The position numbers and the translations under genes are program-made. The notes beneath the pieces were generated by a model, which made no database searches, was not told the origin of the DNA, and was given only the letters and a program-made list of their open reading frames with translations. This document shows, in pieces, positions 20,766-31,729 of a stretch of DNA of 64,000 nt (position 1 is its first letter; the number at the start of each line of letters is the position of its first letter). The stretch covers positions 357,472 through 421,471 of the forward strand of contig NZ_JSYZ01000001.1 in NCBI RefSeq assembly GCF_001293465.1. The letters are read 5' to 3'. The DNA comes from Pseudomonas asplenii. GTDB taxonomy: Bacteria > Pseudomonadota > Gammaproteobacteria > Pseudomonadales > Pseudomonadaceae.

Positions 20766-22112
20766 TCAGCTACCGGCGACAGTCATCCGCTCGATCAGCA
20801 CCGAGCCGGTACGGATGTTGCTGCGCAGCTCGAGATCGCTGCCCACGGCGACGATCTGCTTGAACATGTCGCGCAGGTTGCCGGCAATGGTCACTTCCTG
20901 AACCGGGAACTGGATCTCGCCATTCTCGACCCAGAAACCGGCCGCTCCACGGGAATAGTCCCCGGTGACCATGTTCAGCCCATGCCCCATCAGCTCGGTC
21001 ACCAACAGGCCGCGCCCCATTCGGCGAATCAGGGCATCCTGGTCCTCGACCCCATGGGTGACGAACAGGTTGTGCACGCCGCCGGCGTTGGCGGTGCTCG
21101 GCAGGCCGAGCTTGCGTCCCGAGTAGGTGCCCAGCACATAGGACACCAACGTGCCATTCTCGACGAACGGCTTGGCATAGGTCGCCAGGCCATCGCTGTC
21201 GAAGGCCGAACTGCTCATGGCCCGCATCAGGTGTGGACGCTCATCGATGGTCAGCCACTGCGGGAACAGCCGTTGCCCCAGCGCGCCCTCGAGGAACGAC
21301 GACTTGCGATACAGGTTGCCGCCGGAAATCGCCGACAGGAAACTGCCGAACAACCCACCGGCCAGTTCCGCCGAAAACAGCACCGGCACTTCGCAGGTCG
21401 GCACCGGACGCGCGCCCAGGCGGCTGGCCGCCCGCTGCGCGGCCTTGCGGCCAATGCTGACGGCGTCGGCCAGCAGCTCGCCCTGGCGATTGACGTCGTA
21501 CCAGTAGTCACGCTGCATCTGCCCATCGCCTTCGGCGATCATCACACAGCTGAGGCTATGGCGCGTCGACGCCGAGCCGGCGATGAAACCGTGGCTGTTA
21601 CCGTACACCCGGCACCCCTGGGACGTGCTCAGGGTGGTGCCGTCGGCGTTACGGATCCGACTGTCGGCGTCGAAGGCCGCCGCTTCACAGATCAGCGCCC
21701 GCTCGATCGCCTGCTCCGGGGTGATGTTCCATTCGTGGAACAGGTCGAAATCCTTGATTTGCTTGGCCATCAGGGCCGCATCGGCCAGCCCGGAGCACTC
21801 GTCCTCGGAGGTGTGCCTGGCGATGGCCAACGCCGCCGCGACGGTTTCGCGAATGGCCTCGGCGCCACTGGCCGAAGTGCTGGCCGAGCCCTTGCGCTGC
21901 CCCACGTACAAGGTGATACCGAAGCCCTGGTCACGGTTGAACTCGACCGTTTCCACTTCCCGCTGGCGCACCGACGTCGACAGCCCCTGCTCCACGGACA
22001 CCGCCACTTCACAGGCACTGGCCCCCTGGCGCCTGGCCTCGGCAAGAATCTGCTCGACCTGCTCCTGCAGGGCCGGCAAGGCCTGCGGGCCAACGCTTTG
22101 TGCTGCGCTCAT
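20766..22112 (-). CDS. pmbA: Metalloprotease-related protein PmbA (TldE)
   Basis: 448 residues from [15 protein letters not shown], with GGAGAAG before the ATG; a GTG 12 bases upstream is less likely. It is the partner of TldD in a heterodimeric protease that trims peptides such as microcin B17 precursor and CcdA. PmbA itself has no HExxH and supports the TldD active site. It faces darP divergently, and tldD lies just beyond that gene. Confidence 0.94.
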   Translation of the reverse strand: MSAAQSVGPQALPALQEQVEQILAEARRQGASACEVAVSVEQGLSTSVRQREVETVEFNRDQGFGITLYVGQRKGSASTSASGAEAIRETVAAALAIARHTSEDECSGLADAALMAKQIKDFDLFHEWNITPEQAIERALICEAAAFDADSRIRNADGTTLSTSQGCRVYGNSHGFIAGSASTRHSLSCVMIAEGDGQMQRDYWYDVNRQGELLADAVSIGRKAAQRAASRLGARPVPTCEVPVLFSAELAGGLFGSFLSAISGGNLYRKSSFLEGALGQRLFPQWLTIDERPHLMRAMSSSAFDSDGLATYAKPFVENGTLVSYVLGTYSGRKLGLPSTANAGGVHNLFVTHGVEDQDALIRRMGRGLLVTELMGHGLNMVTGDYSRGAAGFWVENGEIQFPVQEVTIAGNLRDMFKQIVAVGSDLELRSNIRTGSVLIERMTVAGS

Positions 22113-22234
22113 GGTCTTCTCCACTCAGCTTTCTCCACTCAAATGCAGCTTTCAGTCACGCTCATCGAACGAGCGGGCCGGACAAGCGGCCCCCGACTGG
22201 TTATCATGGCGGCGTTTCTTTGCGGACTGCCACC

Positions 22235-22756
22235 ATGGTTGATTCTTACGACGACTCCCTCGATGGGGAGAAAAGCAAATCCCAGGTCAAACGCGAGCTG
22301 CATGCTCTGGTTGATCTCGGTGAGCGACTGACCACACTCAAGCCTGACCTGCTGGCAAAACTGCCACTGACCGACGGCTTGCGCCGTGCCCTGGCCGATG
22401 CGCCGAAGCACACCGCGCATATCGCGCGCAAACGGCACATCCTGTTCATCGGCAAGCTGATGCGCGACCAGGACATCGACGCCATCCGGGTGGTGCTCGA
22501 CCAGGTCGATGCCTCCACCAAGCAGTACAATGAACGCTTCCATAACCTCGAACGCTGGCGCGATCGCCTGATCACGGGCAACGACGACGTCCTGGAAAAG
22601 TTCGTCAGCGAGTACCCCGAGGCGGACCGCCAGCAACTGCGCTCGCTGATCCGCCAGGCCCAGCACGAACTGGCACACAACAAGCCACCGGCTTCCAGCC
22701 GTAAAGTCTTCAAGTACATCCGGGAGCTGGACGACACCCAACGCGGCCTGCGCTGA
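22235..22756 (+). CDS. darP: Ribosome biogenesis factor DarP (YjgA, DUF615)
   Basis: 173 residues from [20 protein letters not shown]. The DUF615 fold is all-helical and highly charged, with [20 protein letters not shown] (conserved) and a basic [14 protein letters not shown] patch suited to binding rRNA. In E. coli it associates with late 50S precursors and promotes peptidyl-transferase-centre maturation. It sits alone on the plus strand between pmbA and tldD, an order I recall in other Pseudomonas. Confidence 0.92.
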   Translation: MVDSYDDSLDGEKSKSQVKRELHALVDLGERLTTLKPDLLAKLPLTDGLRRALADAPKHTAHIARKRHILFIGKLMRDQDIDAIRVVLDQVDASTKQYNERFHNLERWRDRLITGNDDVLEKFVSEYPEADRQQLRSLIRQAQHELAHNKPPASSRKVFKYIRELDDTQRGLR

Positions 22757-22805
22757 GTGTCGACCTGGGTGGGCCGGCAAGCGGCTCACCCAAGCGCTCC
22801 GGCCC

Positions 22806-24248
22806 CTACGCGCCCGTGCCGCCCACGGTGATCGCGTCGATCTTCAGGGTCGGCTGGCCAACACCCACCGGCACCGACTGCCCATCCTTGCCACACGTGC
22901 CCACACCACTGTCCAGTGCCAGGTCGTTGCCAACCATCGACACCCGGCTCATGGCTTCCGGCCCATTGCCGATCAGCGTCGCCCCCTTGACCGGCGCAGT
23001 GATCCTGCCGTCCTCGATCAGGTAGGCCTCGCTGGTGGAGAACACGAACTTGCCGCTGGTGATATCGACCTGGCCGCCGCCGAGGTTGGCGCAGTAGATC
23101 CCCTTCTTCACCGAGGCGATGATTTCCGCCGGGTCGCTTTCGCCGCCGAGCATGTAGGTGTTGGTCATGCGTGGCATCGGCAGGTGCGCATAGGATTCGC
23201 GGCGGCCGTTGCCGGTACGGGCGACGCCCATCAGGCGGGCATTGAGCTTGTCCTGCATGTAGCCCTTGAGCACGCCGTTCTCGATCAGCGTGGTGCATTC
23301 GGTCGCAGTGCCCTCGTCGTCGACGCTCAGCGAGCCGCGACGGCCGGCCAGGGTGCCGTCATCGACGATGGTGCACAGGCTCGAAGCGACCCTTTCGCCC
23401 ATCCGTCCGCTGTAGGCCGAACTGCCCTTGCGATTGAAATCGCCTTCCAGGCCGTGGCCGACCGCCTCGTGCAGCAGGACGCCAGACCAGCCGGAACCGA
23501 GCACCACCGGCAGTGTACCGGCCGGAGCGGGGACCGCTTCCAGGTTGACCAGCGCCTGGCGCAAGGCCTCGCGGGCATACCCCATGGCACGGTCTTCACT
23601 GAGGAAATAACGGTAGTCGGTACGCCCGCCACCACCGTGGCCACCCCGCTCGCGCCGGCCATTGTGCTCGACGATCACGCTGACGTTGAAACGCACCAGC
23701 GGTCGTACGTCCGCCGCCAGGCCACCGTCGGTAGAGGCCACCAGAATGCGCTCCCAGACACCGGCCATGCTCACCGAAACCTGCTGGATACGCGGGTCGA
23801 GGGCGCGAGTGGCGACGTCGATGCGCTTGAGCAGCTCGACTTTCTCGGCGCGGGTCAGGACGTCCAGCGGATTGTCCGGTGCATAGAGTTGTGCCACGTC
23901 CTGGGCGGAGAACGCTTGCACCCGGCCGTTCTGCCCGGCACGGGAGATCGAACGGGCCGCACGCGCGGCTGCGCCCAGGGCGTCGAGGGTGATGGCATTG
24001 CTATAGGCGAAGCCGGTCTTTTCCCCGGATTGCGCGCGTACGCCGACACCCTGGTCCAGGTTGAAGCTGCCTTCCTTGACGATACCGTCTTCGAGCGCCC
24101 AGGACTCGGAAATCTGCCCCTGGAAATACAGGTCAGCGGCGTCGATGCCGGGCCCGGCCAGGTCACCCAGGACCGATTGAAGGTTTTCGATGGTCACGCC
24201 ACCCGGCGCCAACAGGTGTTCGCTGACTGAGGACAACAACTCGCTCAT
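22806..24248 (-). CDS. tldD: Metalloprotease TldD
   Basis: 480 residues. The zinc motif HEAVGH lies at 260-265 ([13 protein letters not shown]). It is the catalytic subunit of the TldD-TldE protease, with the active site in a channel that accepts only unfolded peptides. The glycine-rich C-terminal [17 protein letters not shown] is conserved. It begins a minus-strand run through the nitrilase, yhdP, rng, maf and mre genes. Confidence 0.96.
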   Translation of the reverse strand: MSELLSSVSEHLLAPGGVTIENLQSVLGDLAGPGIDAADLYFQGQISESWALEDGIVKEGSFNLDQGVGVRAQSGEKTGFAYSNAITLDALGAAARAARSISRAGQNGRVQAFSAQDVAQLYAPDNPLDVLTRAEKVELLKRIDVATRALDPRIQQVSVSMAGVWERILVASTDGGLAADVRPLVRFNVSVIVEHNGRRERGGHGGGGRTDYRYFLSEDRAMGYAREALRQALVNLEAVPAPAGTLPVVLGSGWSGVLLHEAVGHGLEGDFNRKGSSAYSGRMGERVASSLCTIVDDGTLAGRRGSLSVDDEGTATECTTLIENGVLKGYMQDKLNARLMGVARTGNGRRESYAHLPMPRMTNTYMLGGESDPAEIIASVKKGIYCANLGGGQVDITSGKFVFSTSEAYLIEDGRITAPVKGATLIGNGPEAMSRVSMVGNDLALDSGVGTCGKDGQSVPVGVGQPTLKIDAITVGGTGA

Positions 24249-24268
24249 AGGTTTTGCGCCTTATTTCG

Positions 24269-25114
24269 TCATTGCGATGCAGGTCGCTGCGCGCCCTGCG
24301 AGAAAAAGCGCCGGTGACTCGCCACCGGCATCCGCGCCCGGATGGACGCCTGTTCATTACTGTCACGCTCGGCCAGCAACACCGCTTCGCCCTGATCCTG
24401 CCGGGCGAGGACACGCCCCCACGGATCGACGATCGCCGCATGCCCGAAGGTCTCGCGCGGCCCCGGATGCACGCCGCCCTGGGCAGCCGCCAGCAGATAG
24501 CACTGGGTCTCGATGGCACGGGCACGAATCAGCACGTCCCAATGCGCCGCACCGGTCACTGCGGTGAAGGCCGAGGGCGCGGTGATCAGTTCCGCACCGG
24601 CCAGCCGCAGTTCGCTGTACAGCTCGGGGAAGCGCAGGTCATAGCACACGCTCAGGCCCAGACGCCCCACCGGCGTATCGGCCACCACTACCCGGCTACC
24701 ATGAGCATAGTCATCGGATTCACGATAACGACCCCGATTGTCCGCCACGTCCACATCGAACAGGTGCAGCTTGTCGTAGCGGGCCACCGTTTCGCCCTGG
24801 TCGTCGACCAGCAACGAGCAGGCATTGGACTTGGCATCCGGCTGGCCGACCGGCGGCAACGGCAGGGTACCCGCGACAATCCATAACCTGAGGTCGCGGG
24901 CGACCTGTTTCAACCACGGCAGGATCGGCCCCTCGCCCAGCGCCTCGGCCCGGCCGATCGCGGCGACGTCACGACGGCCCATGGCAGCGAAGTTTTCCGG
25001 CAACACCGCCAGTCGCGCACCGCCTTCGGCGGCCTGCTCGAGCAGGCGACGGGCCTGGGTCAGATTGGCCAGCACATCGTCCTGGCTGACCATCTGGATG
25101 ACGGAGAAAGTCAT
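24269..25114 (-). CDS. Carbon-nitrogen hydrolase (nitrilase superfamily, Nit-like)
   Basis: 281 residues. The Glu-Lys-Cys triad is intact: Glu40 (VLPENFA), Lys115 (RYDKLHLFD) and Cys157 (SVCYDLRFPELY). The last motif places it with the Nit1/YbeM branch, whose known members deaminate damaged glutathione (deaminated glutathione amidase). That activity is plausible but not provable here. It lies between tldD and yhdP with short gaps. Confidence 0.88.
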   Translation of the reverse strand: MTFSVIQMVSQDDVLANLTQARRLLEQAAEGGARLAVLPENFAAMGRRDVAAIGRAEALGEGPILPWLKQVARDLRLWIVAGTLPLPPVGQPDAKSNACSLLVDDQGETVARYDKLHLFDVDVADNRGRYRESDDYAHGSRVVVADTPVGRLGLSVCYDLRFPELYSELRLAGAELITAPSAFTAVTGAAHWDVLIRARAIETQCYLLAAAQGGVHPGPRETFGHAAIVDPWGRVLARQDQGEAVLLAERDSNEQASIRARMPVASHRRFFSQGAQRPASQ

Positions 25115-25159
25115 GGCACACTCCTTGGAAGACTGGCCACCATGCTACTCCATGGGGCG

Positions 25160-28100
25160 CTACTTGGACTTTTCAAAAGGTTTGTCGAACGTGATTTTCG
25201 GTTCTTTCCAGGGACCGGTGACGCTGTACTTCACACTGGCGAACCGCGCGACCCGGTCGCCGATCAGCTTGTCGATCAGGAACAGCGCACCACCGATGGC
25301 CGGCGCCCCGACGATCAGCGCGGCGATCGGCAGGTTGTTGGTCACCGGCAAGGTCACCAGCAGCTTGGCATCGACCCGGTCGCTGACCATGTCCAGCGTA
25401 CCGTTGAGTTCCAGGTTGCTCGACGGCCCGGTCAACGTGATCGGTTCGCGGGTGACATATACGCCATCGCTGGCTACCAGCAGTCCCTTGACCCGGTCAT
25501 AGCTCAGGCCCTTGCCGAGCAGGTCGGAGAAATCCAGGCGCAGGCGGCGACCGATGGAGTTGAAGTTCAGCAGACCGAACACCCGCAAGGCCTGGGCACC
25601 GCCCTCGACTTCGACGAACTGGCCCTTGCGCAGGGTCGCATCCAGGCTGCCGGAGAAACGCTTGAGCCCGACCCAGGCCGGCGAGCCGGGCCAACGGCCA
25701 TCGACATCGAGGTGGAACTCGTCGCTGGTCACGGTTGGCGCGAAGCTCCAGGCCTTGAGCACATCAGCGAGGTTCTTGCCCTCAAGGCGCCCATTGATCC
25801 AGCTGCCACTGCTGCCCGGCGCGCCTTCCCAGCCGCCATTGCCCTGCAACTGCATGCCCTTGAGGCCGAGATTGAGGTCGTTGAGCTGGATTCCCTTGGG
25901 CGTCGGCCGCACCTTCAGCGACCAGGCGCCCACCAGGTCCTGGCCCTGGAACAACTGGTCGATGGCGATATCCAGCGCCGGGATCTGCTGTGGGTCCACC
26001 GAGGCCAGCGGGTCCGGTGCATTTTCATCGGCGACCACGCTCGGGTCCGGGGCCGGCAACCGCACATAGGCCAGCTTGACGCCGATCGGGGCCCCCTTGG
26101 CATCCGGCAGCGTCACACTACCCTTGGCCTGCTGGCTGTCGATCAACAATCCCCAGGTCGAGCCACTGCGGGCCATCTGCAGGCTGACCTGGTCGAACCG
26201 GGTGCCGAAACCGCTGAGCTTGTCGACCTTGAAATCCGCGCTGCTGAGCAACTGTTTGGCATTGCCGCCCGGATCCTGGCCGGCATAGCGGTCGATCACC
26301 GCCTTCCACGGTTCCATGTCCAGTTCCGAGAGTACGCCACGTACCCGCAGGCCCTTGACCGTCGGCAGTTGTGCATCGCCATCGCCGAGGAACAACTCCC
26401 CCCGGCCGTCGGCGAACCTGCCGCCCGGGGCGGCAAAGGTGAAGTTCGCCAGCTCGCCATAGTCGAACCAGTAGCGCCGTTCGGCACCTTGCAGGGTCAT
26501 GCGGAACACGCTGTCGCGCCCCTGGCTGGCCGGCATGCCAAAAGGAGCGGGCAGATCGACGGCCACGCCCTTGAGGTTGGAACTGATCATCAGTTGGCTG
26601 TCGGCACCGTCGAGGTTCAACTGCAGCTGGTACGGCAGGTCGCCGGATACCGGCAGCGGCTGGCTGACGCCCAGCCAATCGGTGAGTTTCCTGAGGGCCA
26701 CCTGGCCCTTGGCGGTGACCCGGGTGCTGAGGCTGCCAGGCTTGCCGTCGGCACTGATCTGCGCGGTGATCGGCCGGTCGAACGCCTGGGCGCTGATGCC
26801 ATCGCCACTGAGGCCCTTGTCGCTGTCGAAACGGAAATTGCCCTTGAGCTGGGTCAGTTCGAGACTCGGGTCAGCCAGCTTCAGCCGCGCCTGGTCGGTG
26901 GCGAAGTCCACCAGCACCTTGGGCTCGTCGCCCTTCTCCAGCGGAACATCCAGCCTGACCTTGCCCTGCAGGCTGCCCTCGCCCTGCCAACCGGCAAAGG
27001 TCGGGCCGGTACCGATCGGCGCCTCCTGGAGAATCTTCAGGCCATCGCCGAGACCGCCGGCAAAATTGCCGTCGAGGAACATGTGCGGCGCCTTGCCCGC
27101 GGTCGAGTGCGGGATGTTGACCATCACATCGCTGACCTGGGTATCGAGCAACTGGCCCTTGCTGGCCTTGATCCGCACCCCGCTGTCCTCGATGAACACA
27201 TCGCCGTTGACCTTGCCGACATGGGGCCAACCCGGCTGGAAGGCCAGTTCGGCGTCATGGACCTTGAAGAACAGGCTGATGCTGCGTGCGGCGGCGGCGG
27301 CATCGTGGTTCAGCGAACCCTGGTACTGGAAGAAACCCTGGTCCACGGCACCGTGGAGAATCGCGGTACGCAACCATTCGTCGAGGGAGGGGCTCAACAC
27401 CGCCGGCAGGTACTTGGGCGTGAAACGTCCGTCACCGTCGACCAGGCCGACCCGCAGGTCCATGTAGTCCTCCTGCTCCGGGGCGAAATGCAGGCGGATC
27501 AGGAAGTCGGCGGCGATCCGCCCCTCCTCGCCGAGCACCTTGATATAGGGCGCGATCAGGGTAAAGCCCTCCTGATCGAGCTTCCAGGTCAGCCGGGCGT
27601 TAGCCTGCAGGTACTGCCAGGGCTTGTTGAAGATCGGATAGAGGAACAGCGAGAAGTCCTTGCTGTCCATGCGCAACTCGCCGTGCCCCAGGTCGCCGCT
27701 GATGCTGCCGGTGACATTGCGCGCCGCCGGCGCACCGTGATAGGCGTCGAAACCGACCCGCTCGAGGTTGGCCTCGAAGCTCAGGCGACGGTCACCGGTT
27801 TCCTGTGGCCGGTAATCGAGCAACACATTGCGCAAGGCCCCGGTGACTTTCAGGTGGTCGATCACCGTGGCCAGCCCTTGCGGCAGCGGCGCCAGGCTGT
27901 CGAGCAGCGCAGTGATCGGCGTCAGGTCCAGGCGATCGGCCTGCACGTGCCACACTTCACCGCTCTTGTCGGTCGCGGCACTCTGCTGCAATTGCAGGTG
28001 GGACTCCCAGCGGGTCTCCCCCAGGTTCATCGCCAGCGAGTCGAGCAGCAGGCTAAAGCCCTGGTCGTTGCGTTGCAGATAGGCATTGAGGGCGAGGTTG

Positions 28101-28978
28101 TCGATTTTCGCCGGCTGGCGATCGGCGTACCCACCGCGAAACTGCGGGGCATTGAGCCGCGCCACGGCGCTCTGCACCGTGCCATCGGCCCACTTCAACC
28201 AGAATTCACCGCCGGCCTTGAGTTCGGCGATCTTCCATTTCCCGGCCAGGCTCGCCGGCAGCCAGCGCGCCCAGTCGCTCTGCGGCAGGCTCAGGTAGGC
28301 TTCGGCGGACGCATGGCGCCAGTCGCTGGGGCGCATGCGGGTCGTCAGGTTGAGCGCCAGTGGCTGGCCGTCGGGCAGGTTCAGGCGCAGATCGAGGCGC
28401 TGGCGACCGGGGCCGACGCGCAGGTTCAGGCCGACATAGGTCAGGGTCAGCGGCGACTCGCCATAAGGTTCCAGCGTCAGTTGACTGTCCAGCACCGACA
28501 ACTGCTCGATCACCTGCAGGCGCTTGAGCACCTGTTCAGGGTCCAGCGGCTGGTCATCAGCCGGGCGCGGCAGGCCTTCGAGGGCCCATTGCCCATCCTC
28601 GCCCTGCCTGAGGTTGAGCTGCAGCCCATGCAGTTCGAGGCGGGCGATACGCAGCTCGCGGGCCAGCAGGCTGGCGCGGATATCCGGGATCACCTGCACA
28701 TGGTCCAGGCGCAGGGCCGAGGCCCCCGTACCGATCATTACATCGTGGGCCGACAGCACCGGTGCCAACCCGCTCCAGTGCCCTTCCAGGCTGCCGATGG
28801 CCAATGGCATGCCCAATGCCGCCTGCGCCCTGGTTTCGACATCGGCCCGGTATTCGGCCACCAGCGGCACGAGTTGCCGCCCCAGGCTGACGTACAACGC
28901 CAGCAATACCAGCAGCAACGCACAGATGCCCAGGCTCCAGCGGGTCAACGCGGCAACAAAGCGCGACAAACGCTCCAT
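25160..28978 (-). CDS. yhdP: AsmA-like envelope protein YhdP (DUF3971), putative phospholipid transporter
   Basis: 1272 residues. One N-terminal membrane helix (about 14-33, WSLGICALLLVLLALYVSLG) anchors a very long periplasmic part made of repeated beta-strand segments, the chorein/AsmA-like design that forms a hydrophobic groove. In E. coli YhdP, TamB and YdbH carry phospholipid from inner to outer membrane. Conserved C-terminal DUF3971/AsmA2 segment includes RVFGLLNFNSIGRRL. It sits upstream of tldD and downstream of rng, a conserved order. Confidence 0.93.
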   Translation of the reverse strand: MERLSRFVAALTRWSLGICALLLVLLALYVSLGRQLVPLVAEYRADVETRAQAALGMPLAIGSLEGHWSGLAPVLSAHDVMIGTGASALRLDHVQVIPDIRASLLARELRIARLELHGLQLNLRQGEDGQWALEGLPRPADDQPLDPEQVLKRLQVIEQLSVLDSQLTLEPYGESPLTLTYVGLNLRVGPGRQRLDLRLNLPDGQPLALNLTTRMRPSDWRHASAEAYLSLPQSDWARWLPASLAGKWKIAELKAGGEFWLKWADGTVQSAVARLNAPQFRGGYADRQPAKIDNLALNAYLQRNDQGFSLLLDSLAMNLGETRWESHLQLQQSAATDKSGEVWHVQADRLDLTPITALLDSLAPLPQGLATVIDHLKVTGALRNVLLDYRPQETGDRRLSFEANLERVGFDAYHGAPAARNVTGSISGDLGHGELRMDSKDFSLFLYPIFNKPWQYLQANARLTWKLDQEGFTLIAPYIKVLGEEGRIAADFLIRLHFAPEQEDYMDLRVGLVDGDGRFTPKYLPAVLSPSLDEWLRTAILHGAVDQGFFQYQGSLNHDAAAAARSISLFFKVHDAELAFQPGWPHVGKVNGDVFIEDSGVRIKASKGQLLDTQVSDVMVNIPHSTAGKAPHMFLDGNFAGGLGDGLKILQEAPIGTGPTFAGWQGEGSLQGKVRLDVPLEKGDEPKVLVDFATDQARLKLADPSLELTQLKGNFRFDSDKGLSGDGISAQAFDRPITAQISADGKPGSLSTRVTAKGQVALRKLTDWLGVSQPLPVSGDLPYQLQLNLDGADSQLMISSNLKGVAVDLPAPFGMPASQGRDSVFRMTLQGAERRYWFDYGELANFTFAAPGGRFADGRGELFLGDGDAQLPTVKGLRVRGVLSELDMEPWKAVIDRYAGQDPGGNAKQLLSSADFKVDKLSGFGTRFDQVSLQMARSGSTWGLLIDSQQAKGSVTLPDAKGAPIGVKLAYVRLPAPDPSVVADENAPDPLASVDPQQIPALDIAIDQLFQGQDLVGAWSLKVRPTPKGIQLNDLNLGLKGMQLQGNGGWEGAPGSSGSWINGRLEGKNLADVLKAWSFAPTVTSDEFHLDVDGRWPGSPAWVGLKRFSGSLDATLRKGQFVEVEGGAQALRVFGLLNFNSIGRRLRLDFSDLLGKGLSYDRVKGLLVASDGVYVTREPITLTGPSSNLELNGTLDMVSDRVDAKLLVTLPVTNNLPIAALIVGAPAIGGALFLIDKLIGDRVARFASVKYSVTGPWKEPKITFDKPFEKSK

Positions 28979-29056
28979 GTCAGTGGCCCCTCAGGCAGAA
29001 TTCGATGAAAAGGCCGGCTTCAGGCAGTGCGGGCAATATGTATACGGAACAGGGAA

Positions 29057-30514
29057 TCAGAGCAGCACCACGTCGTATTGTTCCTGGGAGTACATGGTTT
29101 CGACCTGGAAACGGATGGTGCGCCCGATAAAGGCCTCCAGTTCCGCGACATTGCCCGACTCTTCATCCAGCAGCCGGTCGACGACTTTCTGGTTGGCCAA
29201 TACTCTATAGCCTTCGGCCTGATAGGCACGGGCCTCGCGGAGGATTTCGCGGAAAATCTCGTAACAAACCGTCTCCGGGGTCTTCAGCTTGCCGCGCCCC
29301 TGGCAACTGCTGCACGGCTCGCACAACACCTGCTCCAGGCTTTCGCGGGTGCGCTTGCGGGTCATCTGCACCAGGCCCAGTTCGGTGATACCGATGATGT
29401 TGGTCTTGGCGTGGTCGCGTTCCAGCTGCTTTTCCAGGGTACGCAGCACCTGGCGCTGATGCTCCTCGTCCTCCATGTCGATGAAGTCGATGATGATGAT
29501 CCCGCCCAGGTTGCGCAGGCGCAGTTGGCGGGCGATCGCGGTGGCCGCCTCGAGGTTGGTCTTGAAGATGGTTTCCTCGAGGTTGCGATGACCGACGAAA
29601 GCCCCGGTATTGACGTCGATGGTGGTCATGGCTTCCGCCGGGTCGACCACCAGGTAGCCGCCGGACTTGAGCGGGACCTTGCGCTCCAGGGCCTTCTGGA
29701 TCTCATCCTCGACACCGTACAGATCGAAGATCGGTCGTTCGCCGGGGTAGTGTTCCAGGCGATCGGCGATTTCCGGCATCAGCTCGGCGACGAACTGCGT
29801 GGTTTTCTGAAAGGTTTCCCGGGAGTCGATACGGATCTTCTCGATCTTCGGGCTGACCAGGTCGCGCAGGGTGCGCAGCGCCAGACCGAGGTCCTCGTAG
29901 ATCACATTGGGCGCACCGATGGTCTTGATCTGCGTACCGATCTGGTCCCAGAGGCGCCGCAGGTAACGGATGTCCATCATGATCTCGTCGGCCCCGGCGC
30001 CCTCGGCGGCGGTACGCAGGATGAAGCCGCCGGCCTCCTTGATGCCTTCCTGGGCCACGCAGTCGCTGACCACCTTCTTCAGCCGCTCACGCTCGGCTTC
30101 GTCTTCGATCTTCAGCGAAATGCCGACATGTGCGGTGCGTGGCATGTACACCAGGTAGCGCGACGGAATCGACAGCTGCGTGGTCAGGCGGGCGCCCTTG
30201 GTGCCGATCGGGTCCTTGGTGACCTGCACCACCAGGCTCTGCCCTTCGTGAACCAGCGCACTGATGCTTTCCACCGCCGGGCCTTCGCGCATGGAGATTT
30301 CCGAGGCGTGGATGAACGCAGCCCGGTCCAGGCCGATATCGACGAACGCCGCCTGCATGCCCGGCAGCACCCGGACCACCTTGCCCTTGTAGATATTGCC
30401 GACGATACCGCGCTTCTGCGTCCGCTCGACATGGACCTCTTGCAACACACCGTTCTCTACCACCGCCACGCGCGATTCCATCGGCGTGATGTTGATCAGG
30501 ATCTCTTCACTCAT
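29057..30514 (-). CDS. rng: Ribonuclease G
   Basis: 485 residues from MSEEILINITPMESRVAVVE; an upstream in-frame start would add nine residues unlike the family. N-terminal S1 domain (about 39-125), then the RNase E/G catalytic domain with metal-binding aspartates in TTIDVNTGAFVG and IIIDFIDMEDEEH, and a zinc-link region CEPCSSCQGRG. It lacks the long C-terminal scaffold of RNase E. It matures the 5' end of 16S rRNA and degrades some mRNAs. Confidence 0.96.
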   Translation of the reverse strand: MSEEILINITPMESRVAVVENGVLQEVHVERTQKRGIVGNIYKGKVVRVLPGMQAAFVDIGLDRAAFIHASEISMREGPAVESISALVHEGQSLVVQVTKDPIGTKGARLTTQLSIPSRYLVYMPRTAHVGISLKIEDEAERERLKKVVSDCVAQEGIKEAGGFILRTAAEGAGADEIMMDIRYLRRLWDQIGTQIKTIGAPNVIYEDLGLALRTLRDLVSPKIEKIRIDSRETFQKTTQFVAELMPEIADRLEHYPGERPIFDLYGVEDEIQKALERKVPLKSGGYLVVDPAEAMTTIDVNTGAFVGHRNLEETIFKTNLEAATAIARQLRLRNLGGIIIIDFIDMEDEEHQRQVLRTLEKQLERDHAKTNIIGITELGLVQMTRKRTRESLEQVLCEPCSSCQGRGKLKTPETVCYEIFREILREARAYQAEGYRVLANQKVVDRLLDEESGNVAELEAFIGRTIRFQVETMYSQEQYDVVLL

Positions 30515-30570
30515 GGCTGCGTCTCGTTCAGGCGTGTTCACAATTATTGCCGTTCACTGGAGTGCGGCAA

Positions 30571-31167
30571 TCAGCGCACGATAAGGTTTTGCCAACAGGG
30601 TATGTCGAAACGGCCAAGCAGTTCTGCGGTTTCGCACACAGGCAGGCCGACAACGCCCGAATAGCTGCCGTTCAGGCTCTCCACGAAAACCGCCGCCAGA
30701 CCTTGAATGGCATAGCTCCCGGCCTTGTCGCGGGGTTCGCCGCTGGCCCAATAGGTGTGTGCCTCTTCTGTTTTGATAGTACGAAATTTCACGAGACTGC
30801 GAACTACCCGCGACTCGCAGCGCTCGCCGTCGAGCAACGCGATGGCTGTCAGCACTTCATGTTCGCGCCCCGACAGGGCGAGCAGCGTGGCGACCGCATC
30901 CGCCTCGTCCAGCGGCTTGCCGAGAATTCGCCCATCGAGCACCACGGCGGTATCGGCGCCCAGCACACAGGCCGCGAGATCCGGACCGAGGGCGGCACGC
31001 CCGGCCGCAGCCTTGCCACGCGCCAGGCGCTCGACATAGGCCACGGGAGATTCGTCGCCCAGGGGTGTTTCATCGATATCGGCACTGATGGCCGTGAACG
31101 GCACACCGATCTGGGTCAGCAGTTCACGCCGACGCGGCGAGCCGGAGGCCAGGTAGAGCGGGTTCAT
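30571..31167 (-). CDS. maf: Maf-family nucleotide pyrophosphatase
   Basis: 198 residues from [17 protein letters not shown], with GGAG 8 bases before this ATG; the longer frame to 31212 lacks this. The Maf signature [10 protein letters not shown], the [15 protein letters not shown] active-site loop and [14 protein letters not shown] are present. YhdE-type Maf proteins hydrolyse dTTP, UTP and modified pyrimidine triphosphates. It lies between mreD and rng. Confidence 0.94.
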   Translation of the reverse strand: MNPLYLASGSPRRRELLTQIGVPFTAISADIDETPLGDESPVAYVERLARGKAAAGRAALGPDLAACVLGADTAVVLDGRILGKPLDEADAVATLLALSGREHEVLTAIALLDGERCESRVVRSLVKFRTIKTEEAHTYWASGEPRDKAGSYAIQGLAAVFVESLNGSYSGVVGLPVCETAELLGRFDIPCWQNLIVR

Positions 31168-31234
31168 CAGGACATCTCCTTGTCGGGGCTCGTCACGCGG
31201 ATCATCAGGCACCGGGAAATGGCCGATGATTCAA

Positions 31235-31729
31235 TCAGTTGATCTTGTAGCGCCGGCGCAATCCACGCAGCCCGAAGCTGACCCAGGGCCACAGCAGCGC
31301 GCTGACCAGGGCCGGCAGCACCAGCGCTAGGGTGGGCTGGCGGTTACCGGTCAGGGCGCTCAGCCACAGCTGGACCAACTGCGCCAGGCCGAAGATCACC
31401 AGGATCACCAGGCTCTGCTGCCACATCGGGAACATGCGCAGCCGTTGCTGCAGCGACAGCACCAGGAAGGTGATCAGCGTCAGGATCAGCGCGCTCTGCC
31501 CGAGCAGGGTGCCATAGAGCACATCTTCGGCCAGGCCGAGCAGGAACGCGGTGACCATGCCGATCTTGTGCGGCAGGTACAGCGACCAGAACGCCAGCAG
31601 CAGCGCCAGCCACAGCGGACGCAGGATTTCCATGAACTGCGGCAACGGCGAGACACTGAGCAGCAGGCCGATCAGAAAGGTCAGCCAGACGATCCAGCCG
31701 TTACGCGAAAGAGTGGCGCCCGCCATCAT
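31235..31729 (-). CDS. mreD: Rod-shape protein MreD
   Basis: 164 residues, about five membrane helices, with few charged residues outside loops. It works with MreB, MreC, RodA and PBP2 in lateral-wall elongation. Tandem ATGs overlap the mreC stop (GGAATGATGGCG); either may be used. Confidence 0.93.
   Translation of the reverse strand: MMAGATLSRNGWIVWLTFLIGLLLSVSPLPQFMEILRPLWLALLLAFWSLYLPHKIGMVTAFLLGLAEDVLYGTLLGQSALILTLITFLVLSLQQRLRMFPMWQQSLVILVIFGLAQLVQLWLSALTGNRQPTLALVLPALVSALLWPWVSFGLRGLRRRYKIN

Noticed and set aside
25142..29008. 1288-residue open frame on the plus strand, antisense to yhdP
   Set aside because: High-GC DNA leaves long antisense frames open. The minus frame has a membrane anchor and YhdP family features, while the plus frame is His/Gln/Arg/Gly-rich with no recognisable motif.
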